This document shows positions 1 to 5,566 of a stretch of DNA of 9,123 nucleotides, one piece after another. Position 1 is the stretch's first letter. Each line of letters starts with the position of its first letter. The notes beneath the pieces are model-generated. The model searched no databases and was not told the origin of the DNA. It saw nothing but the letters and a program-made list of their open reading frames with translations. Origin of the DNA: JAQGMJ01 sp036271855 (GTDB taxonomy: Bacteria; Pseudomonadota; Gammaproteobacteria; Burkholderiales; JAEUOS01); the NCBI GenBank assembly GCA_036271855.1, contig DATAZV010000338.1, forward strand, positions 1 through 9,123, written 5' to 3'. The position numbers and the translations under genes were made by a program.

Positions 1-465
1 CGCATCGAGGCGCTCATAGGCGCCGACCATGTCGCAGAAATGCGTTTCACCGCCACTCCTGGGCATCACTTCGCCGTAGATGATGGTGGCCTGGCCGGTG
101 ACGCGGCGCCAGGAGCCGTCGGTGTGCCACACCAGCGTGCCCTTGTCCGGGTGCTTGCCGTTCGGCTTGCCTTCGGCGTCGAGATTGCTCAGGCGATAGA
201 GCTCCGGATAGCCGTCGGCGTGATACTGGTTCATCACGTGGACCTGCACTTCGCCGAAGCGCCGGGCGAAGGCCACCTGCTGTCCGGGCGGCAGTTCCTG
301 CGGTTCGAACAGCAGCACCTGGTAACGCAGGAAGGCTTCGTAGATGGCGCGGAAAACGGCCTCGTCGATGCCGTCGGCGAGTTTCACGCCGCGTATTTCG
401 GCACCGAGATTGGCCGTCAGCGGACGGACCGCAAAGGGCCAGCGTTGTTCAAGGACGGCGTTCAT
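1..465 (-). CDS. TauD/TfdA-family Fe(II)/2-oxoglutarate-dependent dioxygenase (C-terminal part outside window)
   Basis: This family oxidises small organic substrates such as sulfonates or aryloxyalkanoates in the cytoplasm, using Fe(II), O2 and 2-oxoglutarate. The first 155 residues are visible. They include the N-terminal 'LGAEIRGVKLADG' segment (residues 20-32), the 'VLLFEPQELPPGQQVAFARRFG' region (50-71), and the metal motif WHTDGSW (113-119), in which His114 and Asp116 are the first two iron ligands. The distal His and the 2-oxoglutarate-binding Arg lie beyond the left edge. The ATG at 463-465 has a perfect AGGAGG Shine-Dalgarno sequence (473-478) 7 nt upstream, which fixes the start. The gene begins 23 nt after the dctM stop, so it is probably last, or near last, in the TRAP operon and probably acts on the imported compound. 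The substrate cannot be read from this fragment; taurine is not implied. Confidence 0.92.
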   Translation of the reverse strand, partial: MNAVLEQRWPFAVRPLTANLGAEIRGVKLADGIDEAVFRAIYEAFLRYQVLLFEPQELPPGQQVAFARRFGEVQVHVMNQYHADGYPELYRLSNLDAEGKPNGKHPDKGTLVWHTDGSWRRVTGQATIIYGEVMPRSGGETHFCDMVGAYERLDA

Positions 466-472
466 GGGCAGA

Positions 473-478
473 CCTCCT
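473..478 (-). promoter_or_regulatory. Consensus ribosome binding site of the dioxygenase gene
   Basis: The minus strand reads AGGAGG, 7 nt before the ATG. It is the only full-consensus Shine-Dalgarno sequence I found in this operon. It suggests that the dioxygenase is translated independently and strongly, unlike dctM, which starts inside the dctQ stop codon. Confidence 0.75.
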
Positions 479-488
479 CTGCTGCTTG

Positions 489-1826
489 CTAGGGGCAGAT
501 GTAGCCGGTGCCGGCCGGCGCCTTGAAGCAGCCGACCGATTCCGGGAACATGTGCCGCGGCAGCCACAGCACCACCTCGGGCAAAAAGATCGCGGCGGCG
601 ATGACGGCGAAAAAGATCAAATAGATCGGCAATGAGGCTTTCAGCGCGGTGGCAAAGCGCACATCGACGAATTTCGACGCCATCAGCAGCGCCAGCCCGT
701 AGGGCGGGGTGATCAGGCCGAAGGCCAGGGTGATGATCAGCACCACCCCCATGTGCACCGAGTGGATGCCTCCGGCCTCGGTGAGCACATTGACGATGGG
801 CATGAAAATCACGATCGCCGGGATCGGCTCGATGAAGTCGCCCACCACCACGAACAGCGCAACCAGCAGGAACATGATCAGGTGCGGATCGGTGCCGGCT
901 ACGCCGGTGATCCAGCCGGCCACCACGATCGGGCCGCGCAGATACGCAAGCATCCAGCCGAAGGCCGCCGCCGCCGCGATGGTGATCACCGGCAGCGTGA
1001 AGGTGAGCCCCGCCTGGACGAAGTCGCGCGGGATGTTTTTCAGGTGGCCGCGGTTGTGGATCGGGATCACGATCACCAGGATGTAGACGATGGCGATCAC
1101 CCCGGCCTCGGTCGGCGTAAACCAGCCGGTCAAAACGCCGCCCAGCAGGATCACCGGAATGGCCAGCGCCAGGATCGACTGGCGCGCCGTCTCGCTGACT
1201 TGCGCGAAAGTGGAACGCGGCCGGCGAAAACCCGCCGGGCCGAACAGATAGCTGTAGAGCATCAGGCCGATGGCGATCATGAAGCCCGGCACCACACCGC
1301 CGAGGAACAGGCCGGCGATCGAGACGTTGCCGATGGCGCCGTAGACCACCGCCATGATGGAGGGCGGCACCAGCGCGGCGATGGTGGAGGCGGCGGCGAT
1401 CAGCGAGGCGACGAAGGCCGGGCTGTAGCCTTCGGCGGCCATCGGCTTGGCCATGGTCTTGGTCAGCACGGCGACGTCGGCGGAAACGGAACCGGACATG
1501 CCGGAGAAAAACATCGAAAACACCGTCACCACCTGCGCCAGGCCGCCGCGCATGTGCCCGACCAGCGCCTGCGACAGGGCGACGATGCGCAGGATCACCC
1601 CGGAAGAGGTCATCAGCTCGCCGACCAGCAGGAAAAAGGGAATCGCCATCAGGGCTTCGGAATCGATGCCGTTGAACAACTGGCCGACGATCGACGGCAG
1701 GCTGATCGGGGTGAAGGCGGTGCCGATCAGCACGCCCGCCATCAGCGCGAAAGCCACCGGTACGCCGCTATAGCCGAGGATCAGGAACAGGGCCGTCATC
1801 AGGGCGAGGATGAGTGCGTTGTTCAT
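489..1826 (-). CDS. dctM: TRAP transporter large permease subunit (DctM family)
   Basis: This is the large inner-membrane subunit of a tripartite ATP-independent periplasmic (TRAP) transporter. It drives sodium- or proton-coupled uptake of an organic anion delivered by the periplasmic DctP protein. The 445 residues match the usual family length and are almost entirely hydrophobic, with roughly a dozen membrane spans. Family-typical stretches are present: MAIPFFLLVGELM (60-72), the 'FSGMSGSVSADVAVL' loop (107-121), LVPPSI (152-157) and GWFTPTEAG (234-242). The ATG overlaps the dctQ stop as ATGA, so translation is probably coupled; only a weak purine stretch precedes it. The C-terminal tail after the last helix is short and contains two cysteines. 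The symbol denotes the family; the transported substrate is unknown. Confidence 0.95.
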   Translation of the reverse strand: MNNALILALMTALFLILGYSGVPVAFALMAGVLIGTAFTPISLPSIVGQLFNGIDSEALMAIPFFLLVGELMTSSGVILRIVALSQALVGHMRGGLAQVVTVFSMFFSGMSGSVSADVAVLTKTMAKPMAAEGYSPAFVASLIAAASTIAALVPPSIMAVVYGAIGNVSIAGLFLGGVVPGFMIAIGLMLYSYLFGPAGFRRPRSTFAQVSETARQSILALAIPVILLGGVLTGWFTPTEAGVIAIVYILVIVIPIHNRGHLKNIPRDFVQAGLTFTLPVITIAAAAAFGWMLAYLRGPIVVAGWITGVAGTDPHLIMFLLVALFVVVGDFIEPIPAIVIFMPIVNVLTEAGGIHSVHMGVVLIITLAFGLITPPYGLALLMASKFVDVRFATALKASLPIYLIFFAVIAAAIFLPEVVLWLPRHMFPESVGCFKAPAGTGYICP

Positions 1827-2398
1827 GGCGCGAGGATCCCCGGTGTATCGCCTTGCCCCAGGGAGGCAGATTCGGGCGCTTCAGGCGCCTCGTAGCCGTG
1901 CCGGCAGCCGTTGACCAACTGCTCGATGATGAACAACACGATCAGCACCCCCGACAGCGGAATGGCGGCGTACCAGTAGGCGATCGGCGTCAGCGACGGC
2001 ATGCGAAAGCTGCCGAAGCCGGTCAGCACGTTGAGGTAGCCGTACCAGACCATGCACAGGGCCACGCCCAGGATCACCACGCGCTTCATGGTCTCGAACA
2101 CGAAGCGCAGGCGGCCATGCATCGCATCGGTGATGGCGGTGAGCAGCAGGTGATCGTTGCGCCGCACCGCCACCGCCGTGCCGACGAAGGTGCAATAGAT
2201 GAACTGCACGCTGGTCAGTTCCTGCAGGGATAGCCAGGGGTGGCCGATGGTGCGCGTCACCACATCCAGAAAAACCGTGGTGGCAAAACCCATGAGCAGG
2301 ACGCCGCAGGCCACCATCAGTATCCATTCGAGCGGGTCGAACGCCTTCCACTTCAAGTGCCGGTCCCGTTGCAGGACCAATGGTTCCCGTATATGCAT
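1823..2398 (-). CDS. dctQ: TRAP transporter small permease subunit (DctQ family)
   Basis: This is the small membrane subunit of the TRAP transporter; it pairs with DctM. The 191 residues hold four hydrophobic segments, at about 25-47, 65-80, 108-128 and 150-170. They include the usual first-helix region followed by 'DVVTRTIGHPWLSLQELT' (45-62) and the 'RRNDHLLL' stretch (98-105), which corresponds to the conserved R-x-x-x-H region of the family. The C-terminal tail is acidic and cytoplasmic-looking. The start at 2398 is the first ATG before the first helix, with a modest AAGGG about 8 nt upstream. The 95-nt gap to dctP contains a hairpin that may reduce expression of this gene relative to dctP. 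Confidence 0.92.
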   Translation of the reverse strand: MHIREPLVLQRDRHLKWKAFDPLEWILMVACGVLLMGFATTVFLDVVTRTIGHPWLSLQELTSVQFIYCTFVGTAVAVRRNDHLLLTAITDAMHGRLRFVFETMKRVVILGVALCMVWYGYLNVLTGFGSFRMPSLTPIAYWYAAIPLSGVLIVLFIIEQLVNGCRHGYEAPEAPESASLGQGDTPGILAP

Positions 2399-2434
2399 CG
2401 TCGCAACCCTTATCCCAACCTTTTGTGCAGATCG

Positions 2435-2469
2435 AAAAACGCCGGCGGGCCGGTCGCGTGACCGGCCCG
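2435..2469 (-). terminator. Hairpin with T-run between dctP and dctQ (candidate attenuator)
   Basis: A perfect 10-bp GC-rich stem occupies 2446-2455 and 2460-2469, around a 4-nt loop (2456-2459). In the minus-strand transcript it is followed, after about 6 nt, by five consecutive U (2439-2435). This resembles an intrinsic terminator but lies inside an operon, 25 nt after the dctP stop. Partial termination here would give more binding protein than membrane subunits. The gap between stem and T-run is longer than ideal, so it could instead be an mRNA-stabilising 3' hairpin. Confidence 0.5.
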
Positions 2470-2493
2470 GCTGGCTGCTTGGCTTGCGCGCCC

Positions 2494-3504
2494 CTACTTG
2501 ACGGCGCGGATCAGGTTGAGCACCTTGACCGCATGGGGCCCGAGCCCGGCCGCGATCTTGTCCTGCATCGGTTCGGCGGTCTTGATGAAGGCCGATTTGT
2601 CGACGTTCTTGACGAATTTGACGCCGAGCTTTTCCAGCTTGGCCAGCGATTCATGCTCCAGCGCAAAAGCCTTGGCGGGCTCGACACGGTTGACCTCGTC
2701 GGCAGCCTTTTGCACCCAGCCGCGCTGTTCCGGGCTCAGGCTTTGCCACACCTTGTCGCTGACCCAGATCACGCTGTTGTTGGCTTCATGCTCGGTGATC
2801 GACATGATCGGCGCGGCTTCGTAGTGCTTGTTCGACTGGTAGACGTTGATGCTGTTTTCGGCCATGTCCATCACGCCGGTCTGCAGCGCCGTATAGACGT
2901 CGCCAAAGGGCATGTGCACGGTTTGCGCGCCGTAGGCGGGGAACATGGCGTCCTCGGTGGCGGTGGCCTGCACCCGTATCTTCAGGCCCTTGACGTCCGC
3001 CATCGAGTGGATTTCCTTCTTGCCGTAGAGGTTGCGCAGGCCGAGGGTGGCCAGGGTCAGCATGTGCGCCCCTTTCACGGTGTCGTCGAACATGTCGTGC
3101 ATCGCCTTGTTCACGCCCGGGTCGGCCAGGGCTTTCTTCAGGTGGGCTTCGGAGCGGAAGATGAAGTGCACGGACATCACGCCCGCCTGTGGCGAAATGG
3201 TCGAGGTATTGGCGGTGGAGACAATGGTGAAATCGATGTCGCCGGTGCGGATTTTTTGCAGCGCCGCCGGTTCCTGGCCCAGCTGCGCGCCGGGGAACTG
3301 GTCGATCACGAAAGCGCCCTTGCTCAGTTCGGCGAGCTTGGCGGCGAAAGTGTCGCCGGCCACGCCGTAGCCGGTGGTGTGGGGCTGGTCGTAGCCGAAA
3401 CTGAAGTGCCGGGGGTCTGCGGCAAGGGCGCCTTGCATGCCGCCCAGGACGGTGCAGGCGGCGACAGCGCCCACCAAGCTTTTCAAGCCGAAAGCCAATT
3501 TCAT
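2494..3504 (-). CDS. dctP: TRAP transporter periplasmic substrate-binding protein (DctP family)
   Basis: This is the periplasmic receptor of the TRAP system; it captures an organic anion and delivers it to DctQM. The protein has 336 residues. A Sec signal peptide covers residues 1-29, with likely cleavage after ALA-A. Family signatures visible: 'FPGAQLGQEPAALQKIRTGDIDFTIV' (70-95), GLRNLYG (155-161), 'VKGLKIRVQ' (171-179) with Arg177 at the position that normally salt-bridges the substrate carboxylate, and 'FGDVYTALQTGVMDMAENS' (200-218). The ATG at 3502-3504 is preferred over an upstream in-frame ATG at 3609 because it directly precedes the signal peptide and has AAAGGAG (3512-3518) 7 nt upstream. 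It is the first gene of the operon. The conserved Arg favours a carboxylate or similar anion, but the exact ligand is not visible. Confidence 0.95.
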   Translation of the reverse strand: MKLAFGLKSLVGAVAACTVLGGMQGALAADPRHFSFGYDQPHTTGYGVAGDTFAAKLAELSKGAFVIDQFPGAQLGQEPAALQKIRTGDIDFTIVSTANTSTISPQAGVMSVHFIFRSEAHLKKALADPGVNKAMHDMFDDTVKGAHMLTLATLGLRNLYGKKEIHSMADVKGLKIRVQATATEDAMFPAYGAQTVHMPFGDVYTALQTGVMDMAENSINVYQSNKHYEAAPIMSITEHEANNSVIWVSDKVWQSLSPEQRGWVQKAADEVNRVEPAKAFALEHESLAKLEKLGVKFVKNVDKSAFIKTAEPMQDKIAAGLGPHAVKVLNLIRAVK

Positions 3505-3582
3505 TGTCTCGCTCCTTTGGTCATCATTCTTGTAGTCGCGCATGCCTCGCCGGGATGCGCTGATTCGATGTGACTTCGTTGA

Positions 3583-3604
3583 TTGCCGGCCAGCCGGCCG
3601 ACAA
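3583..3604. promoter_or_regulatory. Imperfect palindrome in dctP leader, candidate operator
   Basis: Two 9-nt arms, TTGCCGGCC (3583-3591) and GGCCGACAA (3596-3604), are inverted copies with one mismatch around a 4-nt centre. The palindrome lies about 80 nt upstream of the dctP start and just downstream of a possible -10 element at 3619-3624, where a repressor could block transcription. No regulator gene is present in the window, so this is inferred from symmetry and position only. Confidence 0.35.
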
Positions 3605-3613
3605 TGCAAGGAA

Positions 3614-3626
3614 ACGATAGCATATA
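3614..3626 (-). promoter_or_regulatory. Possible -10 region of the dctPQM operon promoter
   Basis: The minus strand reads TATATGCTATCGT here, an AT-rich patch in GC-rich DNA containing the sigma70-like hexamer TATGCT (3619-3624, 4 of 6 to consensus). No convincing -35 lies 16-18 nt upstream, so it may depend on an activator or may not be a promoter. It sits between the upstream terminator and the dctP gene, where a promoter is required. Confidence 0.3.
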
Positions 3627-3705
3627 CACGCAGCCCTTACGAATGTTCCTTATGCCGCGCTGCGATGTGAGGGCATGGCGTAACTACGCGCGCAAGCGCC
3701 AGGCG

Positions 3706-3734
3706 AAAAAAAGCCGGGCAGACGCCCGGCTTTT
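3706..3734 (-). terminator. Intrinsic terminator of the Tim44-like gene (bidirectional)
   Basis: An 11-bp stem (AAAAGCCGGGC with GCCCGGCTTTT, 3709-3719 and 3724-3734) encloses the 4-nt loop AGAC. On the minus strand the stem runs into seven consecutive T (complement of 3706-3712), about 20 nt after the stop of the upstream gene. The TTTT on the other side gives limited activity on the plus strand. This isolates the dctPQM operon from its upstream neighbour. Confidence 0.85.
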
Positions 3735-3754
3735 CCACGTGCTACAGGAGCGCG

Positions 3755-4657
3755 CTATGCGGCCTGCTGGATACCCGCGAGCAGCCAGCGCCCGTCAGGT
3801 CCCTGGGTCAGGTTCCACACCTCGGAAAAACGCTCCGCCTGGGCGCCGGCTTCCTCGCGGATGGTGCCGTTAAAGCGCACGCTGGCCAGGCGCTGCTGGT
3901 TGGCTTCCTCGACGCCGAGCATTTGCGCGTCCAGGCGAAACACCTCGGTCTGGTTCGGCCGGCCTTCGCGGGCGCCGATTTCGAGCTGGATCTCGGCATA
4001 CATTTCAGGCGTGGTGAACTCGCGGATGTCGGCCAGGTTGGCGGCATCGGAGGAGGCCTGCATGCGCAGGAACAGCACCTTCGCGGAGTGCGTGAAGGCG
4101 GCCTGGTCGATGTCGGCGGGCAGGGTCCAGGAAGGTAGCCCCGGCCCGGCGGTTGCCGCGGGCTGCGCATCCATCACGTGCGGCGGCGCATCGATCACGG
4201 GTTCGCGATACATCGGCGGCTCGACGCCGGCAAACGCCGGGTTGGCGGGTCCGGCGCTTTCCGGGCGGCCACGGAACATGCGATACAGCAGCACGCCGCC
4301 GAAGATCACCAGGGCGATCAGCAGCAGCGAACCCAGGCCGCTGGCCAGGGCGCCGCCCATGCCGAAGTGGGAGAACAGGGCGGCTAAGCCCAGCCCGGCG
4401 GCGAGGCCGGCGATCGGGCCGAGCCAGCGGTTCGGTGCCGGCGCCGGTGCGGCCGCCGGGGGTGGCGTCACCGGGCGGGGTGCGGCTTGCGGGGCCTGCT
4501 GGGGTGCGGCGGGCGGTGAGGTGGAGCGGCCGATGCTTTGGGACTGACGGCCGATCGAGCTGCCGCCGCCCAGGCGCTTGGCGTCGGCATCGTGGATGCC
4601 CAGGGTCATGCCCAGCAGTGCCGCGAACAGGATGGGAATCAGTGACTTGCGCTTCAT
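3755..4657 (-). CDS. Tim44-like domain protein, exported or membrane-anchored
   Basis: This is a bacterial protein with a C-terminal Tim44-like domain, the fold shared with mitochondrial import protein Tim44 and related lipid- or protein-binding proteins; its bacterial function is not established. Order of elements in 300 residues: signal-like hydrophobic segment (5-26); the family-typical basic/glycine motif KRLGGGSSIGRQSQS (27-41); a Pro/Ala-rich linker (48-76); hydrophobic segments at about 79-97 and 103-126; a second low-complexity linker (130-175); and the Tim44-like domain (about 182-300) ending in 'FSEVWNLTQGPDGRWLLAGIQ' (277-297). The ATG at 4655-4657 has AAAGGA 6 nt upstream. It appears monocistronic, with a strong terminator after it. 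A role in membrane protein handling or envelope maintenance is plausible but is inference only. Confidence 0.88.
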   Translation of the reverse strand: MKRKSLIPILFAALLGMTLGIHDADAKRLGGGSSIGRQSQSIGRSTSPPAAPQQAPQAAPRPVTPPPAAAPAPAPNRWLGPIAGLAAGLGLAALFSHFGMGGALASGLGSLLLIALVIFGGVLLYRMFRGRPESAGPANPAFAGVEPPMYREPVIDAPPHVMDAQPAATAGPGLPSWTLPADIDQAAFTHSAKVLFLRMQASSDAANLADIREFTTPEMYAEIQLEIGAREGRPNQTEVFRLDAQMLGVEEANQQRLASVRFNGTIREEAGAQAERFSEVWNLTQGPDGRWLLAGIQQAA

Positions 4658-4866
4658 TGGAGGTCCTTTGTCTGGGCCGGGTCGAGGTTTTGCGCATCAC
4701 TTCTCGTGCCGGATTTCTTGGTGATCCGCGCAACCGAAAAGCGAGCCTGACGCGCAAACGCGCGGATTTTGATCGCCGGCGCTCGAACAAGATGGGGCTT
4801 TGTCCGCCGGAACGCAATAGCGCATGGCGGATTTGCCTCAATCAGGGCCGATCAAGCAGGCGAGGG

Positions 4867-4885
4867 GCCGGGCGCGGTGCCCGGC
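4867..4885 (-). terminator. GC hairpin just after the SET gene, weak terminator candidate
   Basis: A 7-bp perfect stem (GCCGGGC 4867-4873, GCCCGGC 4879-4885) with a 5-nt loop starts 5 nt beyond the stop codon. The minus-strand sequence after it has only scattered T, so intrinsic termination would be weak. It may be a 3' end-stabilising hairpin. I see no gene in the remaining gap to 4657; the Tim44-like gene's promoter should lie there, but I could not pick it out. Confidence 0.3.
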
Positions 4886-4890
4886 GATGC

Positions 4891-5361
4891 TCAGCGCTTT
4901 TTGGCGAGCATGGTGCCGCTGCAGTGCTTTGCGCCGCAGCGGCATTCCCAGATTTTTTTCAGGCGCGCGGTGTGCGCTTCTTCCAGGGTGATCAGGTAGT
5001 TGTAGGCCAACTCTTCGCCCTGCTTGATATTGCGGATCGCTTCGATGAAGACACGGTCGTGCATCGGGTCGTCGTCGGTGGCCGATTCGCAGATCGATTC
5101 GCAATTGGGCGCGCAGCTATGGTTGATCCAGCGCGCCGAATTGCCTTCCTGGTTGGCGTCGATGACGTAGTCGTCGTTCAGGGTGAACAGGAATGTATGG
5201 CCGGTCTCGGAGCCGCCGCCGTAGGCCTTGTCGGCTTCCTTGTGGGTCAGGCGGCGGCCCTTGTATTCAAGCAGGCGGGTGCCTTTTTTGATTGCCTGGG
5301 CGGCGAAAACGCCGCGGCCGTGGATCGGGGAATTACGGACTTGCAGGAGCTTGCCGGACAT
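4891..5361 (-). CDS. SET-domain protein-lysine methyltransferase with post-SET zinc motif
   Basis: SET proteins transfer a methyl group from S-adenosylmethionine to lysine side chains, classically histones; bacterial targets are mostly unknown. This 156-residue protein is essentially a bare SET domain plus post-SET. Visible motifs: HGRGVFA (14-20, SAM-binding), 'YKGRRL' (33-38), 'DDYVIDA' (63-69), 'ARWINHSCAPNCE' (76-88) with the NHSC core at 80-83, 'IKQGEELAYNY' (112-122) with Tyr120/Tyr122 near the active site, and a post-SET CxCx4C (Cys140, Cys142, Cys147) that normally binds zinc with Cys83 of NHSC. All key elements look intact. The ATG at 5361 is chosen over an in-frame TTG at 5403 because the added 14 residues look unstructured and SET homology begins right after it; neither start has a good Shine-Dalgarno sequence. 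Confidence 0.92.
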   Translation of the reverse strand: MSGKLLQVRNSPIHGRGVFAAQAIKKGTRLLEYKGRRLTHKEADKAYGGGSETGHTFLFTLNDDYVIDANQEGNSARWINHSCAPNCESICESATDDDPMHDRVFIEAIRNIKQGEELAYNYLITLEEAHTARLKKIWECRCGAKHCSGTMLAKKR

Positions 5362-5415
5362 GGATGGAGAGCAGTGTGAAGAGGGGCCAGGGAATTTAAG
5401 CAAAAACGAGGCCGC

Positions 5416-5421
5416 ATCATA
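5416..5421 (-). promoter_or_regulatory. Possible -10 hexamer for the SET gene
   Basis: The minus strand reads TATGAT, 5 of 6 to the sigma70 -10 consensus, about 55 nt upstream of the preferred ATG. The region 17 nt upstream is a GC-rich hairpin with no recognisable -35, so confidence is low. Confidence 0.3.
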
Positions 5422-5423
5422 CC

Positions 5424-5476
5424 GGCGCGCGCTTGCGCGCGCCAGTCCTAACCGTATAGCGGCGCGCGCCAGTCCT
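5424..5476. repeat. GC-rich inverted and direct repeat between phaZ and the SET gene
   Basis: The arms GGCGCGCGC (5424-5432) and GCGCGCGCC (5435-5443) form a perfect inverted repeat around TT. The 15-nt unit GCGCGCGCCAGTCCT at 5435-5449 recurs at 5462-5476, a 27-nt period. The element sits upstream of the SET gene and overlaps the expected -35 area of its possible promoter. It could be a regulatory site, a small dispersed repeat fragment, or slippage in GC alternation. Confidence 0.55.
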
Positions 5477-5529
5477 TACGCACATCCGCGCATCGGCTCG
5501 GCGTACGCCGGTGCGCGTCCCCGAGGTGG

Positions 5530-5546
5530 GCCGGGCGCAACCCGGC
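5530..5546 (-). terminator. GC hairpin downstream of phaZ, weak terminator candidate
   Basis: A 6-bp perfect stem (GCCGGG 5530-5535, CCCGGC 5541-5546) with a 5-nt loop lies about 20 nt after the phaZ stop. The minus-strand sequence that follows has no T-run, so it does not meet the usual intrinsic terminator pattern. Confidence 0.3.
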
Positions 5547-5566
5547 TCGCGCCGACCAGGCGGCTT

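Noticed and set aside
753..1895. 380-codon plus-strand open frame opposite dctM
   Set aside because: The translation is rich in His, Asp, Arg and Gly with no domain, typical of the antisense frame of a GC-rich gene; dctM is unmistakable on the other strand.
2380..3573. 397-codon plus-strand open frame opposite dctP
   Set aside because: Low-complexity antisense translation (many Val, Gly, His, Asp) over a clear TRAP receptor gene; no start signals.
3505..3609. Longer dctP start at 3609
   Set aside because: It would put 35 polar residues ahead of a normal signal peptide, and the ATG at 3504 has a good ribosome binding site.
4153..5379. 408-codon plus-strand open frame across the Tim44-like and SET genes
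   Set aside because: It spans two real minus-strand genes and their spacer, changes composition midway and shows no recognisable domain.
5362..5403. TTG start extending the SET protein by 14 residues
   Set aside because: TTG is a rare start, has no ribosome binding site, and the added residues lie outside the SET fold.
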